Positions 16,507-28,135 are shown, counted from the first letter of the stretch. The stretch is DNA of 64,000 nt from Isosphaeraceae bacterium EP7 (GCA_038400315.1 CP151667.1:1871174-1935173); one strand, 5' to 3'. Notes: a model not told the origin generated them from the sequence alone. Program-made: numbers and translations.

Positions 16507-17253
16507 ATGCGAGCGAATCCACAAGTCGTGGAGCGTTGCTTCGAGCTGCTGAGGGAGGGCCGGCTTGAGGAGGCCGACCGGCTCGCGGGGGAAGCGGTCG
16601 AGGCCGAGCCGGACAACGGCGAGCTCTGGGAGATGAGAGGCCTTCTCAGGCAGCGATCCGGCGACCATGCCGGGGCCTGCGAAGCCCTGGAAATGGCCAG
16701 CATGCTGGTGCCGATGGGGCACGCACCTCAATGTGCCCTGGCCGATTGCTATGCGAAGACGGGGAAAACCGACCTTGCTCATGACATGTATCAGCACCTC
16801 GCGGGCGATCCGCGCTGCCCCACGTTCCTGCTGCCGGCGGTGGCATCTGGCCTGGGGACGCTGGGTGACCTGACCGGTGCCTTGGGGGTCTGCCAGACCT
16901 GGTCGGACCGCGAGCCGAGTTGCCACGAGGCACTTTTCGGCACCGCTTATTACATGCGGCGGCTGGGAGCGAGCCCCGCGGACGTGATCCCGGTGATGGA
17001 GCGGTCGCACGAACTGGCCCCCGACCGCGCTGTCTATCGGATCGTGCTGGCCTCGCTGTACGGGCGGCTTGAGCGCTGGGACGATGCCTATGATCTGCTG
17101 AGGGACATCCCCACGGGAGAGGTGAGCTGCACTTGCTGCATCCGCCGCGTGATGGCCATCTTCTGGCGATCGGGAGATCTCTGCCGGTACGAGGATTTCC
17201 GGGCCCACCTCGATTCTGCCAGGGCGACGAACGCAACACGCCATGCGCCCTGA
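16507..17253 (+). CDS. TPR-like cytoplasmic protein
   Basis: A 248-residue protein made of helical pairs with TPR-like spacing: an FELLREGRLEEADRLAGEAVEAEPDNGELWEM unit at residues 12-43, then further degenerate units to about residue 215. No signal peptide or membrane segment. A CxCC cluster near residue 206 (EVSCTCCIRR) and several other cysteines are unusual for a TPR scaffold and might bind metal. GAGGAA 7-8 bases before the ATG supports the start. It has a strong predicted promoter and a palindromic array upstream. Confidence 0.75.
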   Translation: MRANPQVVERCFELLREGRLEEADRLAGEAVEAEPDNGELWEMRGLLRQRSGDHAGACEALEMASMLVPMGHAPQCALADCYAKTGKTDLAHDMYQHLAGDPRCPTFLLPAVASGLGTLGDLTGALGVCQTWSDREPSCHEALFGTAYYMRRLGASPADVIPVMERSHELAPDRAVYRIVLASLYGRLERWDDAYDLLRDIPTGEVSCTCCIRRVMAIFWRSGDLCRYEDFRAHLDSARATNATRHAP

Positions 17254-17376
17254 GTCCAAAGAGGGGTTCAGGGGATTGTCGGGCGGGTGAACTTGGCCTG
17301 GAAACCCCGGCCCGACTGGCGGACAATCGTACATCGTCGATCTCGAGGATGGCCGTTTGTCCGTGCGGGGCGTTCA

Positions 17377-18273
17377 ATGCGTTGGTGCGACCGGGTTTAC
17401 GGCGAGGTATCGGTCGACGAACCGGGAATTCTCCGGATCATTGAGTGTCCAACATTCGAACGTCTGAAAGGGATCCGCCAGGCGGGTCCTTCGGCGTTCG
17501 CCTACCCGTTCAAGACGGTGACCCGGCACGAGCACAGCCTGGGCGTCTACGTCTTGCTGCGTCGTTTAGGGGCCGACCTGATCGAGCAGGTGGCCGGCCT
17601 TCTGCACGATATCTCGCACACGGCGTTCTCGCACGCGGTCGACTTCGTCTTCGCCTCGGAGGAGCAGGACCATCACGAGCGGCTGAAGCCGGAGTTCCTC
17701 CACCGGCCCGACCTGGAACGGGCAATCCGGGGCCTCGGCTTCGAACCCGAGATGTTCCACGACGACTCGATCTACCCGCTGCTGGAACGCCCCTTGCCCA
17801 TGCTTTGTGCCGATCGGCTCGACTATTTCCTGCGGGACGGGGTCGCCTGCGGGGTGGTCGATCGGTCGGCCGCTCAGCGGATTCTGAAGGCGACGACGGT
17901 CGTGGATAGGACAATCGCGTTCGATGACCCGGCGGTGGCCAGGGAGGCTGCGCTGCTGTTCTCGGTGATGAACCGGGACCTGTGGGCGAGCCCCACCGAA
18001 TCTTACATCTACAACGAGTTCGCGGACGCGCTGCGAGAGGGATTTCGCCTGGGTGCCCTGTCGAGGGACGATTTGCTGGGCGACGATAATTACGTGCTCG
18101 GCCTGCTCCACGCGGCGCGAAGCTCGAAGATCGATCGGACCCTCGACCGGATCTCGAAGTTCCAGCCCGAGGTCCTCGACACGTTCGTGCCCAGGGTCTT
18201 GCCCAAGACTCGGTGGCTCGACCCGCCCGTAGCCGTCAAGGGGCGGCTCGTACCGCTGTCGCAGCTGATTTAG
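17377..18273 (+). CDS. HD-domain metal-dependent phosphohydrolase
   Basis: A 298-residue HD-superfamily protein. RHEHSLGVYVLLRR (from residue 50) gives the first His, GLLHDISHTAFSH (74-86) the HD pair and following His residues, and a later DRLDYFLRDG the distal Asp; these bind the metals. The arrangement resembles YdhJ-type and dNTPase-like HD proteins, so a nucleotide or other phosphate ester is likely, but the substrate is not readable. The frame is open upstream to 17287; the ATG at 17377 starts the conserved region (RVYGEVSVDEP). It converges with the response regulator gene. Confidence 0.85.
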   Translation: MRWCDRVYGEVSVDEPGILRIIECPTFERLKGIRQAGPSAFAYPFKTVTRHEHSLGVYVLLRRLGADLIEQVAGLLHDISHTAFSHAVDFVFASEEQDHHERLKPEFLHRPDLERAIRGLGFEPEMFHDDSIYPLLERPLPMLCADRLDYFLRDGVACGVVDRSAAQRILKATTVVDRTIAFDDPAVAREAALLFSVMNRDLWASPTESYIYNEFADALREGFRLGALSRDDLLGDDNYVLGLLHAARSSKIDRTLDRISKFQPEVLDTFVPRVLPKTRWLDPPVAVKGRLVPLSQLI

Positions 18274-18299
18274 TTCCTCTTCGGCAAGCTTGGGCGGGA

Positions 18300-18758
18300 T
18301 CAGTGGCGACCGACGCCGTGGATTGCGTCGTGCAAGACCTGGCGGAGATGGTCGAAGGTCAGCGGTTTAGGCAAGAAATAGTCGAAGCCGGCGGCAAGGA
18401 TCTGGTCGCGGTCCTGGTCGAGATCTCCGCCCGACATGGCGATCAGTCGAATATGGGCCAGCGAGGAATCGGCCCGAATGGCACGGGCCAGGTCATTGCC
18501 ATCCATACCTGGAAGGCCGATATCGCAGAGGAGAACGTCGGGCCGACACCGTAGCACCTCTTCGAGACCGTCCGGTCCGCTGAGGGCAATCCTCGGCTCA
18601 TGCCCCAGGATCCGGACGAGTCGTCCAAGATTCTGGGCAAGCTCGAGATTGTCCTCGACGACGAGCACCTTACACCCCTCGGTTCCGGGGGCCTCTCGCT
18701 CGTTGACAGCCACGTCAAGCTGGCCCGGCTTCCGGCCCGATCGATCCGTCTCCCGCAT
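18300..18758 (-). CDS. Stand-alone CheY-like response regulator
   Basis: A 152-residue single receiver domain with about 28 extra N-terminal residues. The acidic pair lies in VLVVEDN, the phosphoacceptor Asp in LLCDIGLPGMDG, the switch Ser in IAMSGG and the Lys in FLPKPL, so all key residues are present. There is no output domain; it would act by protein contact or in a phosphorelay. GGAAAGG eight bases before the ATG supports the start. No histidine kinase is adjacent. Confidence 0.88.
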   Translation of the reverse strand: MRETDRSGRKPGQLDVAVNEREAPGTEGCKVLVVEDNLELAQNLGRLVRILGHEPRIALSGPDGLEEVLRCRPDVLLCDIGLPGMDGNDLARAIRADSSLAHIRLIAMSGGDLDQDRDQILAAGFDYFLPKPLTFDHLRQVLHDAIHGVGRH

Positions 18759-19033
18759 GGAAGCGGCCTTTCCGACCAGTGATCAGGTTGAATCGCGAAC
18801 CATCAAATAGGGCAACCCCGTTCGCGACGTACGAGGCCTGGTAAGTCCTCGTGGACCCTAACGTCCATCGAGGTCGCCATTCGAGGATGCAATCTCGGGG
18901 CCAAACGTATGCACGATTATGGCTCGACATCGAAGTTCGATTGATCACACGCCGGCCGCCCACATCATTCTATTGAACCTTAACCGAATTCCTTCGCGGT
19001 ATTCGCGACAAAATTAAACAAACCAATCTTAAG
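18759..19033. other. Intergenic region with the U-rich tail of the alaS terminator
   Basis: Some 275 bases between the response regulator and the alaS terminator stem. The right end (18960-19033) is AT-rich and contains the T-rich tail of the alaS terminator when read on minus. The rest should carry the response regulator promoter; none was placed. Confidence 0.45.
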
Positions 19034-19053
19034 CGCCAGGTCAATGCCTGGCG
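19034..19053 (-). terminator. Intrinsic terminator of alaS
   Basis: CGCCAGG (19034-19040) and CCTGGCG (19047-19053) form a perfect stem with a 6-base loop, 10 bases after the alaS stop. On minus it is followed by a T-rich stretch (about 19033 to 19005), giving a fairly classical factor-independent terminator. Confidence 0.7.
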
Positions 19054-19063
19054 TTGATTGCGG

Positions 19064-21688
<2,625 letters not shown>

Positions 21689-21808
21689 GGGGATTCGGTC
21701 GGCTTATCCGGGACGTGGGTCGGTAGGTCGGCCCTCGGGCCGGACGGCTCGGCTCGATCTTAGCCGACGCCCGGTGGCCTCGGCAATCCGATGGCGGGCT
21801 CAAGGGGC

Positions 21809-23308
21809 TCAGGGGACGGAGACGGGGCCGAGGTCGGTGCCGAGCTTGACCGGCCCCTTCTTGTCGGCGACCGATCGGCCGAATTCGTCGGGCGACCTGA
21901 CGGGGGTGCCGTCCACGGACGCGATGAGCTGCCCCTTCTTGAGGCCGGCCTGCTCGGCGGGTGTCCCGGCGACGACCTCGGTGATCACGACGAAGCCGCG
22001 GAGCATGGCCGCGTCGGGGTCGACGACCATCGGCTGGACGTTCCCCATCGTCGTGCTCATGTGGTCGATGCGCAGGCCACGCCAGGGTGCCGGTCGGTTG
22101 GTGGCGATGATCTCGCCGTCGACGGGGAACTTGGCCAGGACCAGGGTCTTCTCCAGGTCCTGTACGCCCCGGGTGAACGGGTCGACGCGGCGGACCTTGA
22201 TGGAGACCTCGCGGCCGACGGGAAGGGCGTTGACCGCCAGGATCAGGCTGTCGGTGTCGTGGACGGGCCGTTCGCCGACCGAGATGATCGTGTCTCCGCG
22301 GACGATCCCGGCGCGGTCGGCCGGAGACCCCGGTCGGGTCTGCTCGACGCGGGCCAGCCCGTCGACCGGTCGTCCGAATTCAGGGCTGCGGCCGGTGTCC
22401 AGGGTCAGGCCGAGGAAGCCGTACTCGACCTCCTTGCCTTGCTTCAGGGCCTCGATGGCACGCCGGGCCAGGGCGTCGATCGGGATGGCGTAGCCGGCCC
22501 GGCCGTCATAGCCCTCGACGTTCGCGCCGGCGGTGGTCAACCCGACCAGCTCCCCTTTGCGATTGATGACCGCGCCGCCGCTCATGCCCAGGTTGAGCTT
22601 GGCGTCGAGCTGGAGCAGCGAGGCGAGATGCCTGAGCTGGCGGGGGTTCTGGCGCTGGTTGAAGTCATAGGCGGGGGGCTCCAGCTTCCTGGCCAGGTTC
22701 GACAGGATGCCCAAGGAGGCCGACGCCGACCCGTCGCGCGCGGCGTTATAAGGGTTGCCAAGGGCGATCAGGAACGACCCTTTCCGAAGGGTCGCGGCGT
22801 CGCCCAGGGCGATGGGCGTCAGCTTGGGCGGGGGCGAGCCGGGGATCTCGCGGGGCGCGATCACGGCCAGGTCGCTTCGAGGATCGGCGGCGATGATCTC
22901 GGCGGCGAACTGGGGCTGGCTGCGGGTCCGGACGGTCAGGCGTGCGGCGCCTTGAACCACGTGGTAGGCCGTCAGGATCTCACCCTTGGTGCCGATGACC
23001 ACGCCAGAACCATAGTCGAAGGAGAGTTCCTCCTCGGCGTCGACGGGGGCGAACTGGCCGAGCTGGGGGTTGAAACCGTTGATGACGCCAGGCGCCACCC
23101 CGGGCTGCGGCCGACCGCGGACGGCCACGGTTTCCTGGCCCTTCTCGGCCTTCTCCCTCGCGATGGCCACGACCGAGGGCTCGGCCCGCGCGATGGCGTC
23201 GGCCACCGCGTTCTCGAGCGCCTCGACCGGGTCGACGGACTTGGGCTCGTCGGCCTTCGCCGCGGCGGCGAGGAACAGGGCTAAGGCGAGCGCGGCGTAC
23301 TGACGCAT
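21809..23308 (-). CDS. DegP/HtrA-like secreted serine protease with PDZ domains
   Basis: A 499-residue protein with a signal peptide (MRQYAALALALFLAAAAKA). The trypsin-like domain has His116 in LTAYHVV, Asp146 in RSDLAVI and Ser243 in LGMSGGAV (the usual GNSGGP motif, changed around the Ser). Two PDZ-like regions follow: one around EYGFLGLTLDTG through GIVRGDTIISVG, and one near the C-terminus with GTPAEQAGLKKGQLIASVDG. HtrA family proteins degrade or refold damaged envelope proteins. The frame is open to 23419, but the ATG at 23308 starts the signal peptide. The altered residues before the nucleophile might affect the oxyanion hole. Confidence 0.88.
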   Translation of the reverse strand: MRQYAALALALFLAAAAKADEPKSVDPVEALENAVADAIARAEPSVVAIAREKAEKGQETVAVRGRPQPGVAPGVINGFNPQLGQFAPVDAEEELSFDYGSGVVIGTKGEILTAYHVVQGAARLTVRTRSQPQFAAEIIAADPRSDLAVIAPREIPGSPPPKLTPIALGDAATLRKGSFLIALGNPYNAARDGSASASLGILSNLARKLEPPAYDFNQRQNPRQLRHLASLLQLDAKLNLGMSGGAVINRKGELVGLTTAGANVEGYDGRAGYAIPIDALARRAIEALKQGKEVEYGFLGLTLDTGRSPEFGRPVDGLARVEQTRPGSPADRAGIVRGDTIISVGERPVHDTDSLILAVNALPVGREVSIKVRRVDPFTRGVQDLEKTLVLAKFPVDGEIIATNRPAPWRGLRIDHMSTTMGNVQPMVVDPDAAMLRGFVVITEVVAGTPAEQAGLKKGQLIASVDGTPVRSPDEFGRSVADKKGPVKLGTDLGPVSVP

Positions 23309-23896
23309 CGTCGAGAACCCCCGGCGCCAGGCGCCTTCGTTCGAGCCCAATCCGAGCAACCAAAGGGCGGGGGATCGGCCGACCCTCGGCACTCGATCGC
23401 CCGCCAGACCATCTTTCACGTTCCCAGCCTCTCCGACAAGGCCGGCCGTTCATGCCCCGTCTCCGCAACCGCCAGGACGAGGCGCCGGGTTCGTTTCGTT
23501 TTCCCAGAATCGGCCACGCAGTCAGGTCATTCTTGAGCCGGAAGGAGAACTCAACACCTCAAAATGGTCGATCATAAGTCATTATAAATCATTAAGTTGC
23601 GACATAAAATCTTGGACAGAAAATGACGGCTTCCAAAGTCACTTCCGATTCTTTGACAATCGTCATAGGCCTGACCCAAGCCTGTGGCCTATCGCGGACG
23701 TCGGCCCTCGCCTCCAGGCCAAGGCTACTCGGTCGGCCGATTTGGTCGCAAACGTGAGGACCAAGCACGGGGTTCCACCAGGAGGGGGGCAAATGGTTGC
23801 GAAAAAAAAGCGGGAACCGCAGGCCGTCCATCGGACACTCTCTCTGAACAGCACCGCCTCTCTGAACAGCGCCGTGATGGCGAGGAGAACCGGCCC
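23309..23896. other. Divergent intergenic region with an AT-rich core
   Basis: Nearly 590 bases between the divergent protease and sigma-factor genes. The 23540-23670 stretch is strongly AT-rich for this genome and contains ATAAGTCATTATAAATCATTA, with a repeated TCATTA; this is a plausible control region. I could not assign -35/-10 boxes. Reading upstream of the chosen sigma-gene start stays open but is low-complexity and domain-free. Confidence 0.45.
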
Positions 23897-25528
23897 TTGA
23901 CGACCCGGTATGACGGCATGATCGTGCGGCAGCTCGCCTCGCTCTTTGAGGTAGGGAGTTTCCGAGAACTCTCCGACGGCCAGCTCCTGGAGCAATCTCT
24001 GGGAGACGAGCGCGAGGCCGCCGAATTGGCGTTTGGTGCCCTGGTGAAGCGGCATGGGCCGATGGTCCTGCGCGTCTGTTGCAGAGTTCTGGCCGACCCG
24101 CATGACGCCCAGGATGCCTTCCAGGCCACGTTCCTCGTGCTGGCTCGCCGAGGTCGTTCCATCAGGCGGCGTGAGTCGTTGGCAAGCTGGCTCCACGAGG
24201 TCGCGTTGCGAGTCGCCTGTTGCACCCGCAGGGCGAACGCCGTTCGTCAGGCCCACGAGCGGCTCAGGGCCGGGCAGCTGGTCGAGGCGGTGGTTGCCCC
24301 GACCGACGACTCGGCGGAACACGCGACGATGCTGCACGAGGAACTCGCCAGGCTGCCCGAACGGTATCGGGCGGCGGTCGTCCTCTGCGCGTTGGAAGGG
24401 CAGACCTGCGAGGAAGCGGCGAGGCGGCTGGGCTGTCCGGTCGGGACGATCAAAAGTCGGCTGGCGCGGGCCCGCGAGCGACTTCGCCTCCGGCTGGAAC
24501 GCCGAGGGCTGGGGACGGTAGGGTTCGCGGCCTTGCTCACCGCCGAGTCGGCCAGAGCGGCCGTCCCGGCGAGGTTGACTGCTCAGCTCGTGGCCAAAGC
24601 CGGCCGGGCGGGGTCCTCAGGTGTCATTCAAACAGCGGTTGCAGAACTCACACAGGAGGTGTTGACGCTCATGCTGCGAGACCAATTGCGTTACGTTGCG
24701 ATCGGCATGCTGTCCCTGATCGTCGGGGTTTCCGGCGCCGTCGCACTGGCCCGATCCCCCCAGTCTCCGGCCGTGGCCGCGGCGTCAGCCCCCGGGCAGG
24801 CCGAGGCACCCGTCGCAGACTATGTCGTCGAGCCCCCCGACCTGCTCGTGGTCGAGGTGCTCGATGCCCTGCCTGGACGGCCGATCAAGGGAGACCACCT
24901 GGTTCGACCGGATGGGACGTTGTCCCTGGGTTATTACGGAGATGTCTTCGTGGCAGGCCTGACGCTGCGACAGGTCAAGGTCGCGGTCATCGCCAAGCTT
25001 CGCGAAAACCTCGGCGATGACCAGCTCGGACTGATCGAGCCAGACGGGCGTCACCCCAGTCAGAACAGGGTCGTGTCGCCCGAAAAATCGACGCGAGTTC
25101 TCGTGGACGTATCGGCCTACAACAGCAAGTTCTATTACGTCCAGGGGGACGTCGGGTCCCCTGGCAGGCTGCCCGTCACGGGAAATGAGCGGGTACTCGA
25201 CGCGATCAACTTCGCGGGCGGGCTGAACCCGTCCGAGGCTAAACGGAATATCCGGCTGGTCCGCCCGGCCTCTCCGGGCATCTGCTGCGAGCAGGTCTTC
25301 AATGTCGACCTCGACGCCATCGTCAAGGCCGGCGATCAGTCCACCAATCACCGGCTCGGTCCCGGAGACCGCCTGGTGGTCTACCGCGATCCGGTGTCCG
25401 AGACGACAGTAAAGGGTCCGAGCCTCGAGGCACGCTTCGAGTCGATCGAACGCCGGCTGGATGCGATCGAGCGTCGCCTAGAACGGGCTGTCGACCTCCT
25501 GGAGGCCGCACAACCTCCCCGGCCCTAG
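23897..25528 (+). CDS. ECF sigma factor fused to a membrane segment and polysaccharide-export/SLBB domains
   Basis: A 543-residue protein. Sigma region 2 is at about 43-111 (VKRHGPMVLRVCCRVLADP, DAFQATFLVLARRG, SLASWLHEVALRVA) and region 4 at about 143-201 (ARLPERYRAAVVLCALEGQ, EEAARRLGCPVGTIKSRLARAR). A hydrophobic segment follows at 265-284 (YVAIGMLSLIVGVSGAVALA). Beyond it, 307-379 resembles the Poly_export domain of Wza-type proteins (PDLLVVEVLDALPGRPIKG, VRPDGTLSLGYYGDVFVAGLT), 411-497 an SLBB-like beta-grasp (YYVQGDVGSPGRLP, NFAGGLNPSE, LGPGDRLVVY), and 509-536 a short coiled coil. The TTG at 23897 has GAGGAG at 23882-23887, 9 bases away; the ATG at 23918 lacks such a site. This layout would put the export-like part outside the membrane with the sigma domain inside. 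The promoters it recognises are unknown. Confidence 0.85.
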   Translation: MTTRYDGMIVRQLASLFEVGSFRELSDGQLLEQSLGDEREAAELAFGALVKRHGPMVLRVCCRVLADPHDAQDAFQATFLVLARRGRSIRRRESLASWLHEVALRVACCTRRANAVRQAHERLRAGQLVEAVVAPTDDSAEHATMLHEELARLPERYRAAVVLCALEGQTCEEAARRLGCPVGTIKSRLARARERLRLRLERRGLGTVGFAALLTAESARAAVPARLTAQLVAKAGRAGSSGVIQTAVAELTQEVLTLMLRDQLRYVAIGMLSLIVGVSGAVALARSPQSPAVAAASAPGQAEAPVADYVVEPPDLLVVEVLDALPGRPIKGDHLVRPDGTLSLGYYGDVFVAGLTLRQVKVAVIAKLRENLGDDQLGLIEPDGRHPSQNRVVSPEKSTRVLVDVSAYNSKFYYVQGDVGSPGRLPVTGNERVLDAINFAGGLNPSEAKRNIRLVRPASPGICCEQVFNVDLDAIVKAGDQSTNHRLGPGDRLVVYRDPVSETTVKGPSLEARFESIERRLDAIERRLERAVDLLEAAQPPRP

Positions 25529-26036
25529 GGCGATCGATCGTCAGGGAAGCCATGTCAGATGGGCGCGGTGAGCTCAACGGAACGGACTTCCGAGATATTG
25601 GCGGAGCAGCGTCGGGGAGAGGAATTGGCTAGACCTCTCGATGGCCCCCTCTCTCGGCTTAACGCGGGGATAAACCATCGGGAACTCGGCAAGCAACCCA
25701 CTCCACTTCCGTCATCCAACCACTCCGTTTGTGAGCAACCGCCCCGACTTGCCCGGTCTTACTTCCTTGACCGACACTAAAAGGCCGGCAAGGCGCGTGC
25801 AACGTCCCATGATTGCGAGATACGGCCGGGGGTCGATCGGAGGCCCGGGGTCAGTTGTGGGTCGTCCATTCAAGTCCGAATCGCACCTTGGTCCCGGCTC
25901 GTGCCGAGCCACGCGTTGAAAATCTTGATCGGGTCCGGAGAAACCTGTATCGGCGGGGCGAACCGGTGCAGTAATCCCTTCATGTCGGCCCGACGGTTGG
26001 CGCTTCGCCCGCCTCGGGCCTCGGGAGGGACGCGGC
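25529..26036. other. Gap between the two sigma-fusion genes, no supported gene
   Basis: About 500 bases with no frame of coding character. The gap is long enough for the second sigma-fusion gene to have its own promoter. I saw no strong hairpin and no extended similarity to the region upstream of the first gene. Confidence 0.45.
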
Positions 26037-28076
26037 ATGGGTCACGGGTCGAGCGAGCAACTACTCAGGCAGGTGGGCCGGCTGTTCGCGGAGGGGACCA
26101 GCGCGGGGATCAGCTCGACCGAACTCCTGGAACGCTATGCGTCGAGGCGTGACGAGGCGGCGTTCGAAGGGCTGGTGGCGCGGCACGGTCCGATGGTTCT
26201 GGGCGTCTGCCGGCGAATGCTGCGCGACCCTCGGGATGTCGACGACGCCTTCCAGGCGACATTCCTCATCCTGGCGAGGAAAGCGTCGAGCCTGCGCGAC
26301 CCGGGAGGGCTCGCCCCCTGGCTGCACGGGGTGAGCACCAAGGTGGCCGCCCGAGCCCGCTCGCTGGCGATTCGCCGGGGAATCATCGAGCCCAGCGCCG
26401 GTGAGTTGATGACCGACCTCCCGTCGTCGGATCGCTCGTCGCCGGGCGCCGAGTGGGCCGAGCTGCGGCGGGTGCTGGACGAGGAGATCGCTCGCCTGCC
26501 GGAGAACGATCGGACACCGCTGATCCTCTGCGGCCTGGAGGGGCTCAGCCGAGACGAGGCGGCCCGCCGCCTGGGTTGGCCTCCGGGAACGGTCGCCGGC
26601 CGCCTGGCCCGTGCCCGCGAGAAGCTCCGAGGCCGCCTCACTCGCCGCGGCATGACCCTGCCAGCATCCGCGGGACTTGCCCTGGTCCCGGAGTCCTTGA
26701 TCGCCGCCGTGCCGCCCGCCTTGCAGGCCCGCGCCGTCCTGAACCTCGGCGCCGACCTGGGCACCGTCACCCTCTCCTCCACAGCGAGAACCCTGGCCAA
26801 ACGAGCACTCTCCGCCATGGCACTCACCGAGTCGATCAAGCTAAGCGCCACATTCCTCGTCGCGGCCGGAGTCCTGGCGGCCGGCGTGGGAGCCGTCGCT
26901 CAGGGCGTCGGCCCTGCCGGGAGGAATCCCGAAGTCGAGCCAGCTCGACCCATCGCACGCCAGGTTCAAGAACCCGGCCCGGCGATTCCGACCGCGGCGC
27001 AAGACGCCACTCAAACGAAAGTCGCGGCCGAAGGGGCTGGAGGAGCGAACCCGGAAGCGGTGAGCAAGTCGGAGGGTGTCGCGAGTTTGCTCGCTCTCGC
27101 GGAGGCGAGGGTCGAGGACCTGTCGACGATGAAGGCGAAGATTACCTCGCTCATCGTCAAAGACCTGACCGATCTGGAGGTTGATGAGGCCCATCTGGAA
27201 TACTTCCGTAAGAGGATGGTCGAACACAGGAAAGCGGGCGAGGAGGCCGAAAGCAAGGCTCAGAAAGAGCAGTATCGTCGAGAGCAAATCGTCAAAAACT
27301 CGACCTATGGGCCGACGATTGACGGAATCGTGATCGGCCGCCGGGTCTCGGCCGATGAGGCCAAAACGCCCGAAGGCCGGACAGAAATCGAACGCCAGAT
27401 GACGATCCTGAACGCCCGCGAGGACGAGGCCAGACACGAAGCAACCGAGAGCGAACGAAATGAAGCGAAAGCGCGGCTGACCTATCAGAACTTTGCCGAG
27501 GAAGTGTCCGGCAAACGCCGGGATTTACGGGATAGGGAACGAGAACTCGATCGCCTGGAGCATGAGCACGCCAGGGCCGTCCGGGAGGCACTTCGATTCA
27601 AGGTGTCAGCCGAACCCAGGAGAATCGGCGTGGGGGACACGCTCGAAATCGCGGTCCTCCAAGCCCTACCAGGAAGACCGATCAATGGAGAGAGGATCGT
27701 CCGGGAGGATGGGACGATCTCGCTCGGATATTACGGGGAGGTCCAGGTCGCCGGCTTGACGAGGATTGAGGCCAAGGTCAAGGTCGTCACACATCTGACG
27801 AAATCGCTCAGCGATGAACTCCTAGGCTTGGTCGAGGAGGATGGAGGGAGCGGCAAGTTCATCAGGATCCCGCCCGGAAACTCCTCCACCGTTTTCCTGG
27901 ATGATTCGAAGGCGTTCACTGATGAGATGGCCAGGGATCGGGACGATGAAACGCTTCGAGGCGAGATCGAACGGTTGCGGCGGATCGTGAATGAGTCGGG
28001 GAATCTGCCGGCGACGAGGAGGACGAACGCGCGAGTGTTGCCCCAGCCCGCCGAGAACGAGACGGCGAAACCTTGA
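26037..28076 (+). CDS. ECF sigma factor fused to a membrane segment, coiled coil and polysaccharide-export-like domain
   Basis: A 679-residue paralogue-like neighbour of the previous gene. Sigma region 2 is at about 43-110 (LVARHGPMVLGVCRRML, DAFQATFLILARK, LAPWLHGVSTKVAA), region 4 at about 145-203 (EEIARLPENDRTPLILCGLEGLS, DEAARRLGWPPGTVAGRLARAREKLRGRL). A hydrophobic segment is at 268-290. A charged, heptad-rich coiled-coil region spans about 345-520. Residues 521-600 resemble Poly_export (IGVGDTLEIAVLQALPGRPINGERIV, LGYYGEVQVAGLT) and share LPGRPI, LGYYG and VAGLT with the first gene. The SLBB half present in the first gene is missing, replaced by a short charged tail. GGGAGG lies 8 bases before the ATG. 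Confidence 0.85.
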   Translation: MGHGSSEQLLRQVGRLFAEGTSAGISSTELLERYASRRDEAAFEGLVARHGPMVLGVCRRMLRDPRDVDDAFQATFLILARKASSLRDPGGLAPWLHGVSTKVAARARSLAIRRGIIEPSAGELMTDLPSSDRSSPGAEWAELRRVLDEEIARLPENDRTPLILCGLEGLSRDEAARRLGWPPGTVAGRLARAREKLRGRLTRRGMTLPASAGLALVPESLIAAVPPALQARAVLNLGADLGTVTLSSTARTLAKRALSAMALTESIKLSATFLVAAGVLAAGVGAVAQGVGPAGRNPEVEPARPIARQVQEPGPAIPTAAQDATQTKVAAEGAGGANPEAVSKSEGVASLLALAEARVEDLSTMKAKITSLIVKDLTDLEVDEAHLEYFRKRMVEHRKAGEEAESKAQKEQYRREQIVKNSTYGPTIDGIVIGRRVSADEAKTPEGRTEIERQMTILNAREDEARHEATESERNEAKARLTYQNFAEEVSGKRRDLRDRERELDRLEHEHARAVREALRFKVSAEPRRIGVGDTLEIAVLQALPGRPINGERIVREDGTISLGYYGEVQVAGLTRIEAKVKVVTHLTKSLSDELLGLVEEDGGSGKFIRIPPGNSSTVFLDDSKAFTDEMARDRDDETLRGEIERLRRIVNESGNLPATRRTNARVLPQPAENETAKP

Positions 28077-28106
28077 TGGCTTCACGATGACTGAATTCGG
28101 GCTTCG

Positions 28107-28135
28107 CCGGCTCTGATACGATCGGTGCGAGCCGG
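28107..28135 (+). terminator. Hairpin after the second sigma-fusion gene
   Basis: CCGGCTC (28107-28113) pairs with GAGCCGG (28129-28135) across a 15-base loop, 30 bases after the stop. No U tract; termination is inferred from placement. Confidence 0.4.

Noticed and set aside
25731-25919. Possible small gene between the two sigma-fusion genes
   Set aside because: Only about 60 codons, no ribosome binding site, no coding-like composition.
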